A DNA stretch of 64,000 nucleotides, from the NCBI RefSeq assembly GCF_016918765.2, contig NZ_CP092104.1, forward strand, positions 868,001-932,000. Direction: 5' to 3'. Shown here piece after piece: positions 17,699 to 26,704 of the stretch. Both the position numbers and the translations under genes were made by a program. How positions within the stretch are numbered: the stretch's first letter is position 1; the number at the start of each line of letters is the position of its first letter. The notes under the pieces are model-generated. The model worked only from the letters and a program-made list of their open reading frames with translations. It did no database searches and was not told the origin of the DNA. Origin of the DNA: Flagellatimonas centrodinii. GTDB taxonomy: Bacteria > Pseudomonadota > Gammaproteobacteria > Nevskiales > Nevskiaceae.

Positions 17699-19555
17699 CT
17701 ACAGGCTGTACTTGATGGTGAAGGTGGCGTACTCGCGGTCCGCCACGGCGTTGGCGGGGATCGGACTGTCGCCGACCAGCGCGCCCGGGTCGCCGAGGAA
17801 CCAGTTGTACCCCACCGCGAATTCCAGGTTCTGCAGGTACTGCGCAATGACCTGCAGGCCGAGGCGAACATCGCCCTCGCCGAACAGCGAGCCGAAGGTG
17901 CCGGCACTGGAGGCATAGTTGTAGAAGGCGTGCGCCACCGAGATCGGCGTACCGATGTCCCAACCCGGGAACACGTTGCGGCCCTTCGGCAGCACCAGGA
18001 ACTGGTAGGCGGCGGCTTTCTGGTCGTAGAACAGGGTGTCACCGTCGCCCAGCGGCACCAGCCCGGGTCGTGCATCGATGGCCTGAACCTCGTCGACGTA
18101 GAGGAAGGAGGTTTCCGCCGCCACGGCGACTTCGTCGTAGATCCAGAAGCGCGGATTGGTCACGAAGATCGCCGACAGGTTCGACTGGATGGTGTTGCCG
18201 CGCGAGTAGATCGGGCTGATCACCCCGGAGACCGCGGCCGCCACCGGCAGGTCGATGTCCTCGCGGTAGATCACCTCGCCGCCGACATTCAGACCGAACA
18301 GGGTCGTCGAGAAACTGACCGCGTTCATGGTGATGTCGTCGAAGTAGCGGATCTGGTAGGTGACCGGGACTTCCTGGTTGATCAGCGCGGTGGTCACCGG
18401 CGTGCCGTTCGGCAGTTCGCCCAGCGGCGCAAATCCGAAGTTCAGCTGCACCGTCGGATTATGGTTGTGATACCGCAGATGGTAGAACCCCAGCGTGGTG
18501 CTGTCGGTGATCTGTGCCTTGAGGCCGATCCCCCACTGGCCATCCTTGTCGGGAATGATGTCCGGCCCGCGAATGGTCTTGATGGTGTCCTCGGAGTTCA
18601 GCAGCGCGCCCACGGGCGTCGCCAGCATGCACAGCTGGCTGAGATCCAGCGGCAGCGGATCGAGATCGAGCAGACCCGGGCAGCCGGCACCACTGGCCGG
18701 GTTGATCGAGCCATGCGCGAATTCGGCGCCCGGTCCGACCACGTCGGCCACCGAGAAGAAGTCGCCCACCGGGAACACCTCGGTCGGCTTGAAGTGCAAC
18801 TGATAGAACCCCATCAGCGTGTAGTTGAACCCCATCTGCAACTGGAACGAGGCCTGGTGTGCCGGCAGCAGGATCTCCTTGATCTCGGCCCCCGGGACGA
18901 ACGCCTTGGTGGCATCGTTGGGGCCCTGGGCCGACACGATACCGGGGAAGAACAGACTCTCGCCCCAGGCCACCAGCTGCTTGCCGAAGCGCAGGTTCAG
19001 CGCAATGTCGTCGGTCAGGTAGAAATCGGCAAAGGCGTAGGCTTCCAGCACCCGCGCCCGTTCGCCATTGGTGCTGACCGCGTCCGGGTGGAATTCGTCA
19101 ACCGGACCGTTTCGCTTGTTGATGGTGTCAGGCGAATCGTTGTCGTTGGTGGACTGGAAGGCGAAATCGTAGAACGCCGCCCCCGAGGTGACGATGCCGA
19201 AATTGCCCTTGCGCAGCGAGAACTCGCCGAACGAGGTCAGGCGGTTGTTGATCGGCGAATACTTGTCGAAGTTGCGGTTGCCGTCATCCAGGTTGATGGT
19301 GGTCGACAAGCCGGTATGGGTAAATCCAATGGCCTGGCCCGAGGGCAGCACCTGCGGCTGCAACGGGTCCACCGGTGCATTCACCAGGGCGCTGGCCTGA
19401 TCGCCCATGCGCACCGCCAGGCTGTAGCCCAACGACAACTTGTAGGAGGCATCCAGCCCCAACAGACTGAAACTGCCGGCCATGGCATTGCCCGAAAACA
19501 CCGCCATCACCACCCCGACCCCGACACCACCGAAACGGCCTGCCAACGCGCCCAT
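17699..19555 (-). CDS. DUF1302 family outer-membrane protein (copy 1)
   Basis: A 618-residue secreted barrel-like protein. A signal peptide ends near GNAMA; then GSFSLLGLDASYKLSLGYSL starts the mature part in the family style. The segment ALNLRFGKQLVAWGESLFFP is a DUF1302 hallmark. The family lies in the outer membrane and is often found near lipid, steroid or hydrocarbon genes; its cargo is not established. The start at 19555 follows AGGGAGGAG by three bases. The downstream paralogue shares KQLVAWGESLFF- and GAEIKEILLP-like blocks. Confidence 0.9.
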   Translation of the reverse strand: MGALAGRFGGVGVGVVMAVFSGNAMAGSFSLLGLDASYKLSLGYSLAVRMGDQASALVNAPVDPLQPQVLPSGQAIGFTHTGLSTTINLDDGNRNFDKYSPINNRLTSFGEFSLRKGNFGIVTSGAAFYDFAFQSTNDNDSPDTINKRNGPVDEFHPDAVSTNGERARVLEAYAFADFYLTDDIALNLRFGKQLVAWGESLFFPGIVSAQGPNDATKAFVPGAEIKEILLPAHQASFQLQMGFNYTLMGFYQLHFKPTEVFPVGDFFSVADVVGPGAEFAHGSINPASGAGCPGLLDLDPLPLDLSQLCMLATPVGALLNSEDTIKTIRGPDIIPDKDGQWGIGLKAQITDSTTLGFYHLRYHNHNPTVQLNFGFAPLGELPNGTPVTTALINQEVPVTYQIRYFDDITMNAVSFSTTLFGLNVGGEVIYREDIDLPVAAAVSGVISPIYSRGNTIQSNLSAIFVTNPRFWIYDEVAVAAETSFLYVDEVQAIDARPGLVPLGDGDTLFYDQKAAAYQFLVLPKGRNVFPGWDIGTPISVAHAFYNYASSAGTFGSLFGEGDVRLGLQVIAQYLQNLEFAVGYNWFLGDPGALVGDSPIPANAVADREYATFTIKYSL

Positions 19556-19634
19556 GGGCTCCTCCCTATCTTTATTGGATACCGCTGGCGCACCGTAGAT
19601 CGGGGACCGGAACACGGCTTCATCCGAAGTGACT

Positions 19635-19660
19635 AGGGCCTGTTAGCGCTAACAGGCCCT
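19635..19660. repeat. 26-bp perfect palindrome between the two DUF1302 genes
   Basis: The bases read AGGGCCTGTTAGC followed by its exact reverse complement GCTAACAGGCCCT, with no spacer. It lies 27 bases after the stop of the 19.7-21.6 kb gene and 79 bases before the start of the next gene on the minus strand. No run of T follows on the minus strand, so a classical terminator is unlikely. It could be an operator, an RNA processing hairpin or an attenuator. Confidence 0.85.
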
Positions 19661-19687
19661 GGGGTTCAGGATCGGGGTCGGTCGTGT

Positions 19688-21619
19688 TCAGAACCGGTAC
19701 TTGGCAGTCAGGGCCAGGTAGTCACGGTCGGCATAGGGTCGGCGCTCGAACTGCGGGCTGCCCAGAAAGGCGTTGTAGCTGACCCCCATTTCGAGCTTCT
19801 GCAGGCGGGTGAAATTGAAGCCGATGCTGGCGCGCATGTCGCCCTCCCCCATCAGCGAGCCCAGGCCCGACAGCAGCGACGACTGGCCACTGCCGATCGC
19901 CGAGAACGACATCGGCACCTGCAGGTCCCAGCCGGCCGTGATGTTGCGGAAGTCCATCAGCGCCAGGATCGAATAGGCCCAGGCATCGCGGGTATAGGAC
20001 AGGTCGGTGGAGCAGCCGTTGGGGCCGCAGGCCGCCTCCAGGTCCTCGACGTGGACGAAGCCGGTCTCGCCGACCAGCGTCAGGGCATCCCAGCCAAACC
20101 GCGGGCCAAGCACGTAGAGGGCCGACAACAGCCCCTGCCAGACCTCGGCACGGGTCGGTGTCGGCACCGGGCCGAGCAGTCCGCCATCGACATCGACCAG
20201 CACATCCACCCCTTCCCGCAGAATCACTTCGCCGCCGACATTGGCGCCGAACAGCGAGGTCGAGAAGCTCAGGGCGGACAGGTCGACCCCATCGAAGTAG
20301 CGGATGTTGTAGGTCACCGGCACCTGCAACCCGAGGGTGCCGGTGGTGATCGGCTGCAGAATGCCGTTGCCCGGCACCAGCAGCGCCTCGCCATAGTTCT
20401 GGACCGGCGCCGGCGTGGTGTTGTGGTAGCGCAGGCGGTAGGCCCCGAGCGTGGTTTCCGGCGTGATCTGGTACTTCAGGCCGACGCCCCACTGGCCGTG
20501 ATCGCTGGGCACGATGTCATCCTGCCGCACCACGTTGACGTACCGCGGCGTGTTGGGCTGGTTGATGATGCCGCCCGGCACCGGAATGTCCGGCAGCAGG
20601 GGGTCGAGCAGGTTCAGCAGGTTACCCACCACCTGGGTGAGCTGGCCGGTGGGCAGACCCGGCGCCAGCAGGTCGACCACCAACTGCAGGGTTTCGGCCA
20701 GCTCGCCGGAGGCGAGATTGAGATCTTCAAGGTTCTCGAGATACAGCGGATTTTCGATGCCGTAGATGAATTGGGCCCCGGGGCCCACCACGTCGCTCAC
20801 CGAGAAGTATTCACCGACCGGGTTCAGCTCCACCGGCTTGAACTCCAGTTTGTACTGCCCCAGCAGTGTCCACTTCTCGTTGATTGCCAGCTGCATCGAG
20901 ACCTGGTTGACCGGCAACAGGATGCTCTTGACGTCGGCGCCCGGCACCGTCGCCTTGGTGGCATCGGCCGGCGCCTGTGCCAGCGCCACCCCGGAGAAGA
21001 ACAGGCTTTCACCCCAGGCGGCGATATGGCGGCCGACCCGAAGGTTGAGCGCCGACGCCTCACCGAAGTACCAACTGCCATACACGTAGGCATCCAGCAG
21101 GCGGCCCCGACGGCCGGCGCGGCTCTTGGCCTCCTTGCTGAAACGCGTGAGATCACCCTCGAACGGAAACTGCGGATCACCGGCGGTGCGGTTGATCGAC
21201 ATCGGCGAATCGTTGTCGTTGCGGCGCATGTAGGCGAAATCGTAGAAGGCGTCGCCGCGCACCAGCAGCCCGTAGTCACCCCGGCTCAACTGGATCTCGC
21301 CCAGCAGCGACAGGCGGTTGTTCACCACCGACCCCTCGGCGAAGTTGCGATCGCCGTCGTCGTAGTTGTTGGACTCCGGCAGCTTGATGAAATCGGGAAT
21401 CGGGATTTCCGGGCTCGGCGGCGTATTGACGATGCCGGAGGCGGGTGCGTTCAGGCGCGTTGCCAGCGCGTAGGCACCTTGCAACTGATAGCCGCCATCA
21501 AGCCCGAACAGCTTGAAACTCCCGGCCTGCGCCATCCCCGGAAGGCCCAGTGCGATCAGCACGGCCGCACCCATTCGGCGCGCATGTCCGCGCGCACTCT
21601 GTCCCTGCTCCTGGCCCAC
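19688..21619 (-). CDS. DUF1302 family outer-membrane protein (copy 2)
   Basis: A 643-residue paralogue of the next gene on the minus strand. The signal peptide core is MGAAVLIALGLPGMAQA; the mature start GSFKLFGLDGGYQLQGAYAL matches the other copy. Family blocks include LNLRVGRHIAAWGESLFFSG, VGEYFSVSDVVGPGAQF and a C-terminal ALTAKYRF ending in Phe, an outer-membrane assembly signal. I chose a GTG at 21619 with GGAGA seven bases upstream; an ATG at 21574 would leave a very short n-region. An extra Leu/Pro-rich insert (about 300-360) is absent from copy 1. Confidence 0.88.
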   Translation of the reverse strand: MGQEQGQSARGHARRMGAAVLIALGLPGMAQAGSFKLFGLDGGYQLQGAYALATRLNAPASGIVNTPPSPEIPIPDFIKLPESNNYDDGDRNFAEGSVVNNRLSLLGEIQLSRGDYGLLVRGDAFYDFAYMRRNDNDSPMSINRTAGDPQFPFEGDLTRFSKEAKSRAGRRGRLLDAYVYGSWYFGEASALNLRVGRHIAAWGESLFFSGVALAQAPADATKATVPGADVKSILLPVNQVSMQLAINEKWTLLGQYKLEFKPVELNPVGEYFSVSDVVGPGAQFIYGIENPLYLENLEDLNLASGELAETLQLVVDLLAPGLPTGQLTQVVGNLLNLLDPLLPDIPVPGGIINQPNTPRYVNVVRQDDIVPSDHGQWGVGLKYQITPETTLGAYRLRYHNTTPAPVQNYGEALLVPGNGILQPITTGTLGLQVPVTYNIRYFDGVDLSALSFSTSLFGANVGGEVILREGVDVLVDVDGGLLGPVPTPTRAEVWQGLLSALYVLGPRFGWDALTLVGETGFVHVEDLEAACGPNGCSTDLSYTRDAWAYSILALMDFRNITAGWDLQVPMSFSAIGSGQSSLLSGLGSLMGEGDMRASIGFNFTRLQKLEMGVSYNAFLGSPQFERRPYADRDYLALTAKYRF

Positions 21620-21858
21620 TGCCGATCTCCGGTCTTGTTGAATGTCGAACTGCTCGCGTTGCAGCCTAACCAGCGCTCGCGTTGTCGGGGTCATCCGTTA
21701 CGATGAGACCTCCACTGCAAACCTGCGCGAGTTCGCCTCGTCGCCGTGTGAGCGTTCTCTGACAGCCCGAACTCGTCCGAATGACGCTGGTGGATTTCCC
21801 CGGGGTCAGGCATGTTCGCGACATAACAACGATGCCAATCGCGATGGGAGACACCACC

Positions 21859-23331
21859 ATGCAGTACCTCAGCACACTGGATGCCGCCTTTCTGCGGATG
21901 GAATCACCACGCACGCCGATGCACGTCGGCGCCCTGATGACCTTCCGGCTGCCGCCCAAGGCGCCGCGTGACTTCTTCCAGCGACTGCTGTCGCGCATGC
22001 GCGAGCATCCCTTCATGCCGGCACCGTTCGGCTACCGGCTGTCGCAGACCGCGCTGTCGAAGCTGGCGCCGGCCTGGGTGGAAAGCCCGGTCGACATGGA
22101 CTACCACCTGCGCCACTCGGCCCTGCCTTACCCGGGAGGCGAACGCGAGCTGGGGATTCTGGTCGCCCGACTGCACTCGCACCCGCTCGACCTCAACCGG
22201 CCGCTGTGGGAAGCGCACCTGATCGAGGGGCTCGAAGACAACCGCTTTGCCCTCTACTTCAAGGCCCACCACTGCGCCATCGACGGCATGGGCGCGATGC
22301 GCATGGTGCAACGCTGGCTGTCGACCGATCCGAACGACACCCGTGCCGACGGCCCCTGGGTGCTCGCCGAGAAACCGCCGAAGGCCCGCCCACCGAGCGC
22401 GGTGCCCAGCCTCGGCCAGCGTCTGGCCCGCCCGGTCAGCCTGGCCGGCCATCAGGTGCGATCACTGGGGGACCTCGGCAAGGCCATTTTCCAGATGAGC
22501 CGCGGCGACGACAGCCCCACCCGCGCCGCCTTGTCGACGCCCCGCAGCCTGTTCAACGTGCCCGTCAGCGCGCAACGGCGCCTGGGCACCCAGATTCTCT
22601 CGCTGGACCGGCTGAAAGCCGTGGCCAGCGCCGGCAACGCCTCCACCAATGAAGTGCTGCTGGCGGTCTGCGGCGGCGCCATCCGTCGCTATCTGGTGGA
22701 GCAGGGCAATGTGCCCGACAAACCGCTGCTGGCGTCGGTACCGATGGGCCTGATCCGCCCCGACGGCAAGGCCGGTAATGCGGTCGCCGGCTTCGTCTGT
22801 CCGCTGGGCACGCACATCGATGACCCGCGCGAGCGACTGGGCGCCGTCTCTCGGGTCAGCAGCCGCGCCAAACGCGAACTGTCGGCGATGCCGCAGACCG
22901 CGCTGAATCAGCTGGCGTTGCTGGGGCTGTCGCCGCTGATCCTCGGCCAGATGACCGGCCTGCTGCCGAAGCTGCCGCCGTTCTTCAACTTCGTGATTTC
23001 CAATGTCGTCCTCAGCAAGCAGCCGCTGTATCTGATGGGCGCCGAACTGGAAGCGATGTACCCGGTGTCGTTCCTGTTCGACGGCTACGCCATCAACATC
23101 ACCCTGGTCGGCTACTGCGACCGTGTGGCCGTCGGCTTCCTCGGCTGCCGCGAAGCCATCCCCAGCCTGCAGCGGCTGGCGGTATACACCGGAGACGCGC
23201 TGACCGAGCTGGAAAAGGCCTTTGGGATCGCGCCTCCGAAAGCACCCGCCCGCCCACGCGCCAAGACCGCAAAGAAGGCCAAGCCCTCGGCGCCGACGCC
23301 GCGACGCAAGACCGCCAGAAAGTCGCCATAG
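21859..23331 (+). CDS. Wax ester synthase/diacylglycerol acyltransferase (WS/DGAT) family protein
   Basis: A 490-residue acyltransferase of the WS/DGAT family, which joins acyl-CoA to a fatty alcohol or diacylglycerol to make storage lipid. The active-site motif HHxxxDG is seen as AHHCAIDGMGAMRM (about 135). YLSTLDAAFLRMESPRTPMH is the family start and FNFVISNVVLSKQPLYLMGA the conserved NVPGP-like region. The C-terminus is a Lys/Arg/Pro/Ala-rich basic tail (about 455-490). The ATG at 21859 follows GGGAG. First gene of a plus-strand cluster reaching 27736. Confidence 0.93.
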   Translation: MQYLSTLDAAFLRMESPRTPMHVGALMTFRLPPKAPRDFFQRLLSRMREHPFMPAPFGYRLSQTALSKLAPAWVESPVDMDYHLRHSALPYPGGERELGILVARLHSHPLDLNRPLWEAHLIEGLEDNRFALYFKAHHCAIDGMGAMRMVQRWLSTDPNDTRADGPWVLAEKPPKARPPSAVPSLGQRLARPVSLAGHQVRSLGDLGKAIFQMSRGDDSPTRAALSTPRSLFNVPVSAQRRLGTQILSLDRLKAVASAGNASTNEVLLAVCGGAIRRYLVEQGNVPDKPLLASVPMGLIRPDGKAGNAVAGFVCPLGTHIDDPRERLGAVSRVSSRAKRELSAMPQTALNQLALLGLSPLILGQMTGLLPKLPPFFNFVISNVVLSKQPLYLMGAELEAMYPVSFLFDGYAINITLVGYCDRVAVGFLGCREAIPSLQRLAVYTGDALTELEKAFGIAPPKAPARPRAKTAKKAKPSAPTPRRKTARKSP

Positions 23332-23455
23332 ACCCGGCGCCGAAAGCGCTTGCCCATCAGGTCTACCCCAAACAGGTGACGCTCGCGCGCAGCGCGCTGA
23401 CTACTGTCCCAGCTCCGACAACACGAGCGGCAAACAGCCGCCCCGAGGATCACCG

Positions 23456-24568
23456 ATGGCTGATTCAGCCGCCCGCGATGCCGTGGTCGACGGCCGCGTC
23501 TGGGCAGACTTCTGCGACCACCTGAAGCGGGCCGGCGAGCAGATCCTGCGCCCGGAGGCGCCGGTGAGCGAGCTGGACCGCGCCGAGGGCTTTCGCTATC
23601 TCACCCGCCTGCTGCGCATCGGCCTCGACATGCACCTGGAGTTTGCCGACCCGGAGGCGCCGGGCTTTCTCGCGCCCTCGCACGAGACCGCCAAGATCGG
23701 CGCCGACAACCCGGACAACCTCTACCTCATGGGCCGCATCGATGGCCGCCACGAATACCTGATCCGCGGTGAACGCGGCACGGTGGACTACCTCAGCTTC
23801 GGCAGCCAGAAGGGCGGCTACGAAACCGACGGCAAGATGACGCAGACCGGCTTTCTCGACGCGGCCGACCTCGACTGCGACGCCGACGGTCGCTTCGAGA
23901 TCGTGCTCAGCCAGACGCCGCCCGCCCGCAACGGGCTGAAGCTGGAAGCCGACAGCAATGCGGTGATCGTGCGCCAGACCTTCCGCGACCGCAGCGCCGA
24001 GCAACCGGCGCGGATGACCATCCACCGCCGCGATGGTGGCGCGCCGCAACCCCTGACGGCCGAGCGCCTGGCCACCAGCCTCAGCCGCACCGCACACTTC
24101 GTCGAAGGCACCGCGCGGTTATTTGCCGACTGGGCGCAGAGCTACTTGCCGCGTACCAACGAACTGCCGCCGGCCGACCAGGCGCTGTGTCAGCGTGTCG
24201 GCGGCGATCCCAACATCTTCTACTACCACGCCTACTGGGCCCTGAGGCCCGACGAGGTGCTGGTGATCCATCTGCCGCGGATTCCCGACTGCCGCTTCTG
24301 GAACCTGCAGATCAACAACTGGTGGATGGAGTCGCTGGACTACCGCTACCACCGCATCCACCACAACGCGCACAGCGCCACGCCGAATGCCGACGGCAGC
24401 GTCACCCTGGTGTTGAGCCACGACGACCTGCCCCACCCCAACCGGCTGGAAACCACCGGCCACGACCGCGGCACGATGTGTCTGCGCTGGGTCGGCGCGT
24501 GCGAGCCGGTGCATCCCGAAACCCGCGTGATGACGCGCGCCGCCTTTCTTGACGAGACCCGTGCATGA
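23456..24568 (+). CDS. DUF1214 domain-containing protein
   Basis: A 370-residue cytoplasmic protein without a visible signal peptide. The C-terminal part (about 270-350) carries the DUF1214-type signature DEVLVIHLPRIPDCRFWNLQ followed by WWMESLDYRYHRIH and a TLVLSHDDLPHPNRLE block. Function is unknown; relatives are encoded near lipid and steroid genes. It overlaps the sulfotransferase gene by ATGA, a sign of coupled translation. Confidence 0.88.
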   Translation: MADSAARDAVVDGRVWADFCDHLKRAGEQILRPEAPVSELDRAEGFRYLTRLLRIGLDMHLEFADPEAPGFLAPSHETAKIGADNPDNLYLMGRIDGRHEYLIRGERGTVDYLSFGSQKGGYETDGKMTQTGFLDAADLDCDADGRFEIVLSQTPPARNGLKLEADSNAVIVRQTFRDRSAEQPARMTIHRRDGGAPQPLTAERLATSLSRTAHFVEGTARLFADWAQSYLPRTNELPPADQALCQRVGGDPNIFYYHAYWALRPDEVLVIHLPRIPDCRFWNLQINNWWMESLDYRYHRIHHNAHSATPNADGSVTLVLSHDDLPHPNRLETTGHDRGTMCLRWVGACEPVHPETRVMTRAAFLDETRA

Positions 24569-25719
24569 CCCTCACCCCTGATGCGCTGCTGGCGGAGGCC
24601 CGTGAACAGACCGGCGGCCTGCGTGATTTCGGCGATGCCCGCTTCCGTCCCGGCCTGGAGGCGCTGTGTACGGCGCTGAACACCGAGGCGCGGCTGTCGG
24701 AGATGGGCGCCGGCATCTTTCGCCAGAAGCTGGTGACCCAGCTGGCCAACCGGCTGCGGGTGGAAGCGGCATTTTCCGCCCACCCCGAGATCGCCAACGA
24801 GACCGTCGACGCACCAGTGGTGATCGTCGGCCTGCCACGCACCGGCACCACCAAGCTGCACCGGCTGCTGTCGCGCGACCCGCGCTTTTCGTGGATGGCG
24901 TTCTGGGAGTCGCAGTTCCCGGTGCCGTTCCCCGGCGAGGCATTGGCAGCGCCCACCGCCCGCATCCAGGCGGCACGCGAGATGGTCGACATGATGACCA
25001 CCGCCATGCCCAAGCTCACCGCCATCCATCCGATGAATGCGGACGAGGCCGACGAGGAAGTGATGCTGATGGAGCACAGCTTCATGAGCGCCTTCAACGC
25101 CTATGCCGACATCCCCGGCTATGACCGCTGGCTGGATGCGCAGGACCAGACCCCCGCCTACGACTATCTGCGCCGCATGCTGCAGTTCCTGCAATGGCAG
25201 CAGCGGCAGCGCGGCAAGACCCCCGGTCGCTGGGTGCTGAAGGCGCCGCACCACCTGCTGCGCATGCATCTGCTGCTGAAGGTGTTCCCCGGCGTGCAGG
25301 TGATCCTCACCCACCGCGACCCGGTGCAGAGCATCCCGTCGATTGCCAGCTTCATCCACACCCTGTGGGGCATCTACAGCGCCGAGGCCAATGCGCATGC
25401 CGCCGGCCGCACCTGGCACGACCTGATGCACCGCGCGCTCTACCACACCATGGACGTGCGCCAGACCGCGCCGGGACAGTTCCTCGATGTCGATTTCCGC
25501 GACACCGTGAAACAGCCGATGGCGGTGGTTGAAAAGATCTACGACTTCATCGGCCTGCCACGCGACGCCGACGCCGAAGCCCGCATGCGCGCCTGGCTGG
25601 TGGAGGACGAGAAGACCCACCAGGGCGGCCACGACTACAGCGCCCCGCAGTTCGGCCTGACCGATGACGGCATTCGCGATGCTTTTGCCGAGTATCGGGC
25701 TCAACACATCAAAGCCTAG
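24565..25719 (+). CDS. Sulfotransferase family protein
   Basis: A 384-residue PAPS-type sulfotransferase. The 5'-phosphosulfate loop is VVIVGLPRTGTTKLHRLLSR (about 88-107), and the 3'-phosphate site is ILTHRDPVQSIPSIASF (about 247-263). Such bacterial enzymes transfer sulfate to hydroxyls of lipids, sterols or glycans. Position between a DUF1214 gene (4-base overlap) and an SDR gene points to a lipid or sterol-like acceptor, by inference only. Confidence 0.92.
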   Translation: MTLTPDALLAEAREQTGGLRDFGDARFRPGLEALCTALNTEARLSEMGAGIFRQKLVTQLANRLRVEAAFSAHPEIANETVDAPVVIVGLPRTGTTKLHRLLSRDPRFSWMAFWESQFPVPFPGEALAAPTARIQAAREMVDMMTTAMPKLTAIHPMNADEADEEVMLMEHSFMSAFNAYADIPGYDRWLDAQDQTPAYDYLRRMLQFLQWQQRQRGKTPGRWVLKAPHHLLRMHLLLKVFPGVQVILTHRDPVQSIPSIASFIHTLWGIYSAEANAHAAGRTWHDLMHRALYHTMDVRQTAPGQFLDVDFRDTVKQPMAVVEKIYDFIGLPRDADAEARMRAWLVEDEKTHQGGHDYSAPQFGLTDDGIRDAFAEYRAQHIKA

Positions 25720-25785
25720 CCGTCGCGCGCAAGCTGCGCTCCAACCTCCTCACACCTCACACCTCACCCCTCACGGAGCCCCCTC

Positions 25786-26577
25786 ATGCTGCTGAACAAC
25801 AAGATCGTCCTCGTCTCCGGCATCGGCCCCGGCCTCGGGGTGAAGCTGGCGGTAGAAGCCGCCCGTGAAGGCGCCGCCGGCGTCATCATCTCGGCCCGCT
25901 CGGCCGACAAGTTGGAGGACGCCGAGCAGCGCATCAAGGCGCTGGGAACCCACACTCAAGTGCTCAAGCAGACCTGCGACATCACCGACCGCAGCCAATG
26001 CGATGCACTGGTGGCGGCGGCGGTAAAAACCTTCGGCCGCATCGACGCGCTGGTCAACAGCGCCTTCGTCCATGGCGCGATGGACTACGTCTCCGATGCC
26101 GACCTCGACAGCTGGCACATCCCGCTGCAGACCAACCTGATCGGCACGCTGAAACTGACGCAGGCCTCGCTGCCGCAGATGAAGGCACAGGGCGGCGGCG
26201 CCATCGTCATGATCAACACCATGGCCGCGCGCCAGGTGCCGCCATTGGGCGAGGCCGGCTACGCCGCCTCGAAGGCGGCACTGGCCAACTCGGCGAAATA
26301 CCTCGCCAAGGAAGTCGGCAAGGATGGCATTCGCGTCAACAGCATCCACATGGGCTGGATGTGGGGCGCACCGGTGGAGGGTTACTTCAACTGGCAGGCC
26401 AGCGAACAGAAGGTGCCGGTGGAACAGCTGAAAGCGCCGATCGAGGCCAGCATTCCGCTCGGCCGCATCCCCACTGATGACGAGTGCGCGCGTGCGGCAC
26501 TGTTCCTGGTGTCCGACTACGCCAGTGCCGTCACCGGCGCGGCGCTGGATGCCAATGGTGGCGCGTATATGCCTTGA
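25786..26577 (+). CDS. SDR family oxidoreductase
   Basis: A 263-residue short-chain dehydrogenase. The cofactor motif is atypical, VLVSGIGPGLGVKLAVEAA, replacing TGxxxGIG with SGIGPGLG. The NNAG motif is replaced by LVNSAFVHGAMDY, and the catalytic pair is in GYAASKAALANSAKYLAKE. These deviations are known for a branch of SDRs linked to steroid and terpenoid degradation, so it is probably active. It follows the sulfotransferase by 66 bases of CT-rich repeats. Confidence 0.92.
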   Translation: MLLNNKIVLVSGIGPGLGVKLAVEAAREGAAGVIISARSADKLEDAEQRIKALGTHTQVLKQTCDITDRSQCDALVAAAVKTFGRIDALVNSAFVHGAMDYVSDADLDSWHIPLQTNLIGTLKLTQASLPQMKAQGGGAIVMINTMAARQVPPLGEAGYAASKAALANSAKYLAKEVGKDGIRVNSIHMGWMWGAPVEGYFNWQASEQKVPVEQLKAPIEASIPLGRIPTDDECARAALFLVSDYASAVTGAALDANGGAYMP

Positions 26578-26704
26578 GTCGGGAATCGGGAGTTTGTAGC
26601 GGGCGCGCAATCAGAAGCGCCAGCGACGCTTCTGAGCCCGCGGAAAACGGGCGGCAGCCCCGAGGAATCGTCGATAATGCGGCGAGCCCTCAACGAGTAC
26701 CGCC

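Noticed and set aside
19635-19660. Rho-independent terminator
   Set aside because: Perfect palindrome but no T-run on either strand; kept only as a palindrome.
17654-21706. Long open frames on the plus strand opposite the DUF1302 genes
   Set aside because: They have no recognisable domains, Arg/Gln/His-rich composition and mirror GC-rich codon bias of the real minus-strand genes, which have signal peptides and family blocks.
24346-25707. Long minus-strand frame opposite the sulfotransferase
   Set aside because: The plus strand has both sulfotransferase cofactor motifs; the opposite frame has none.
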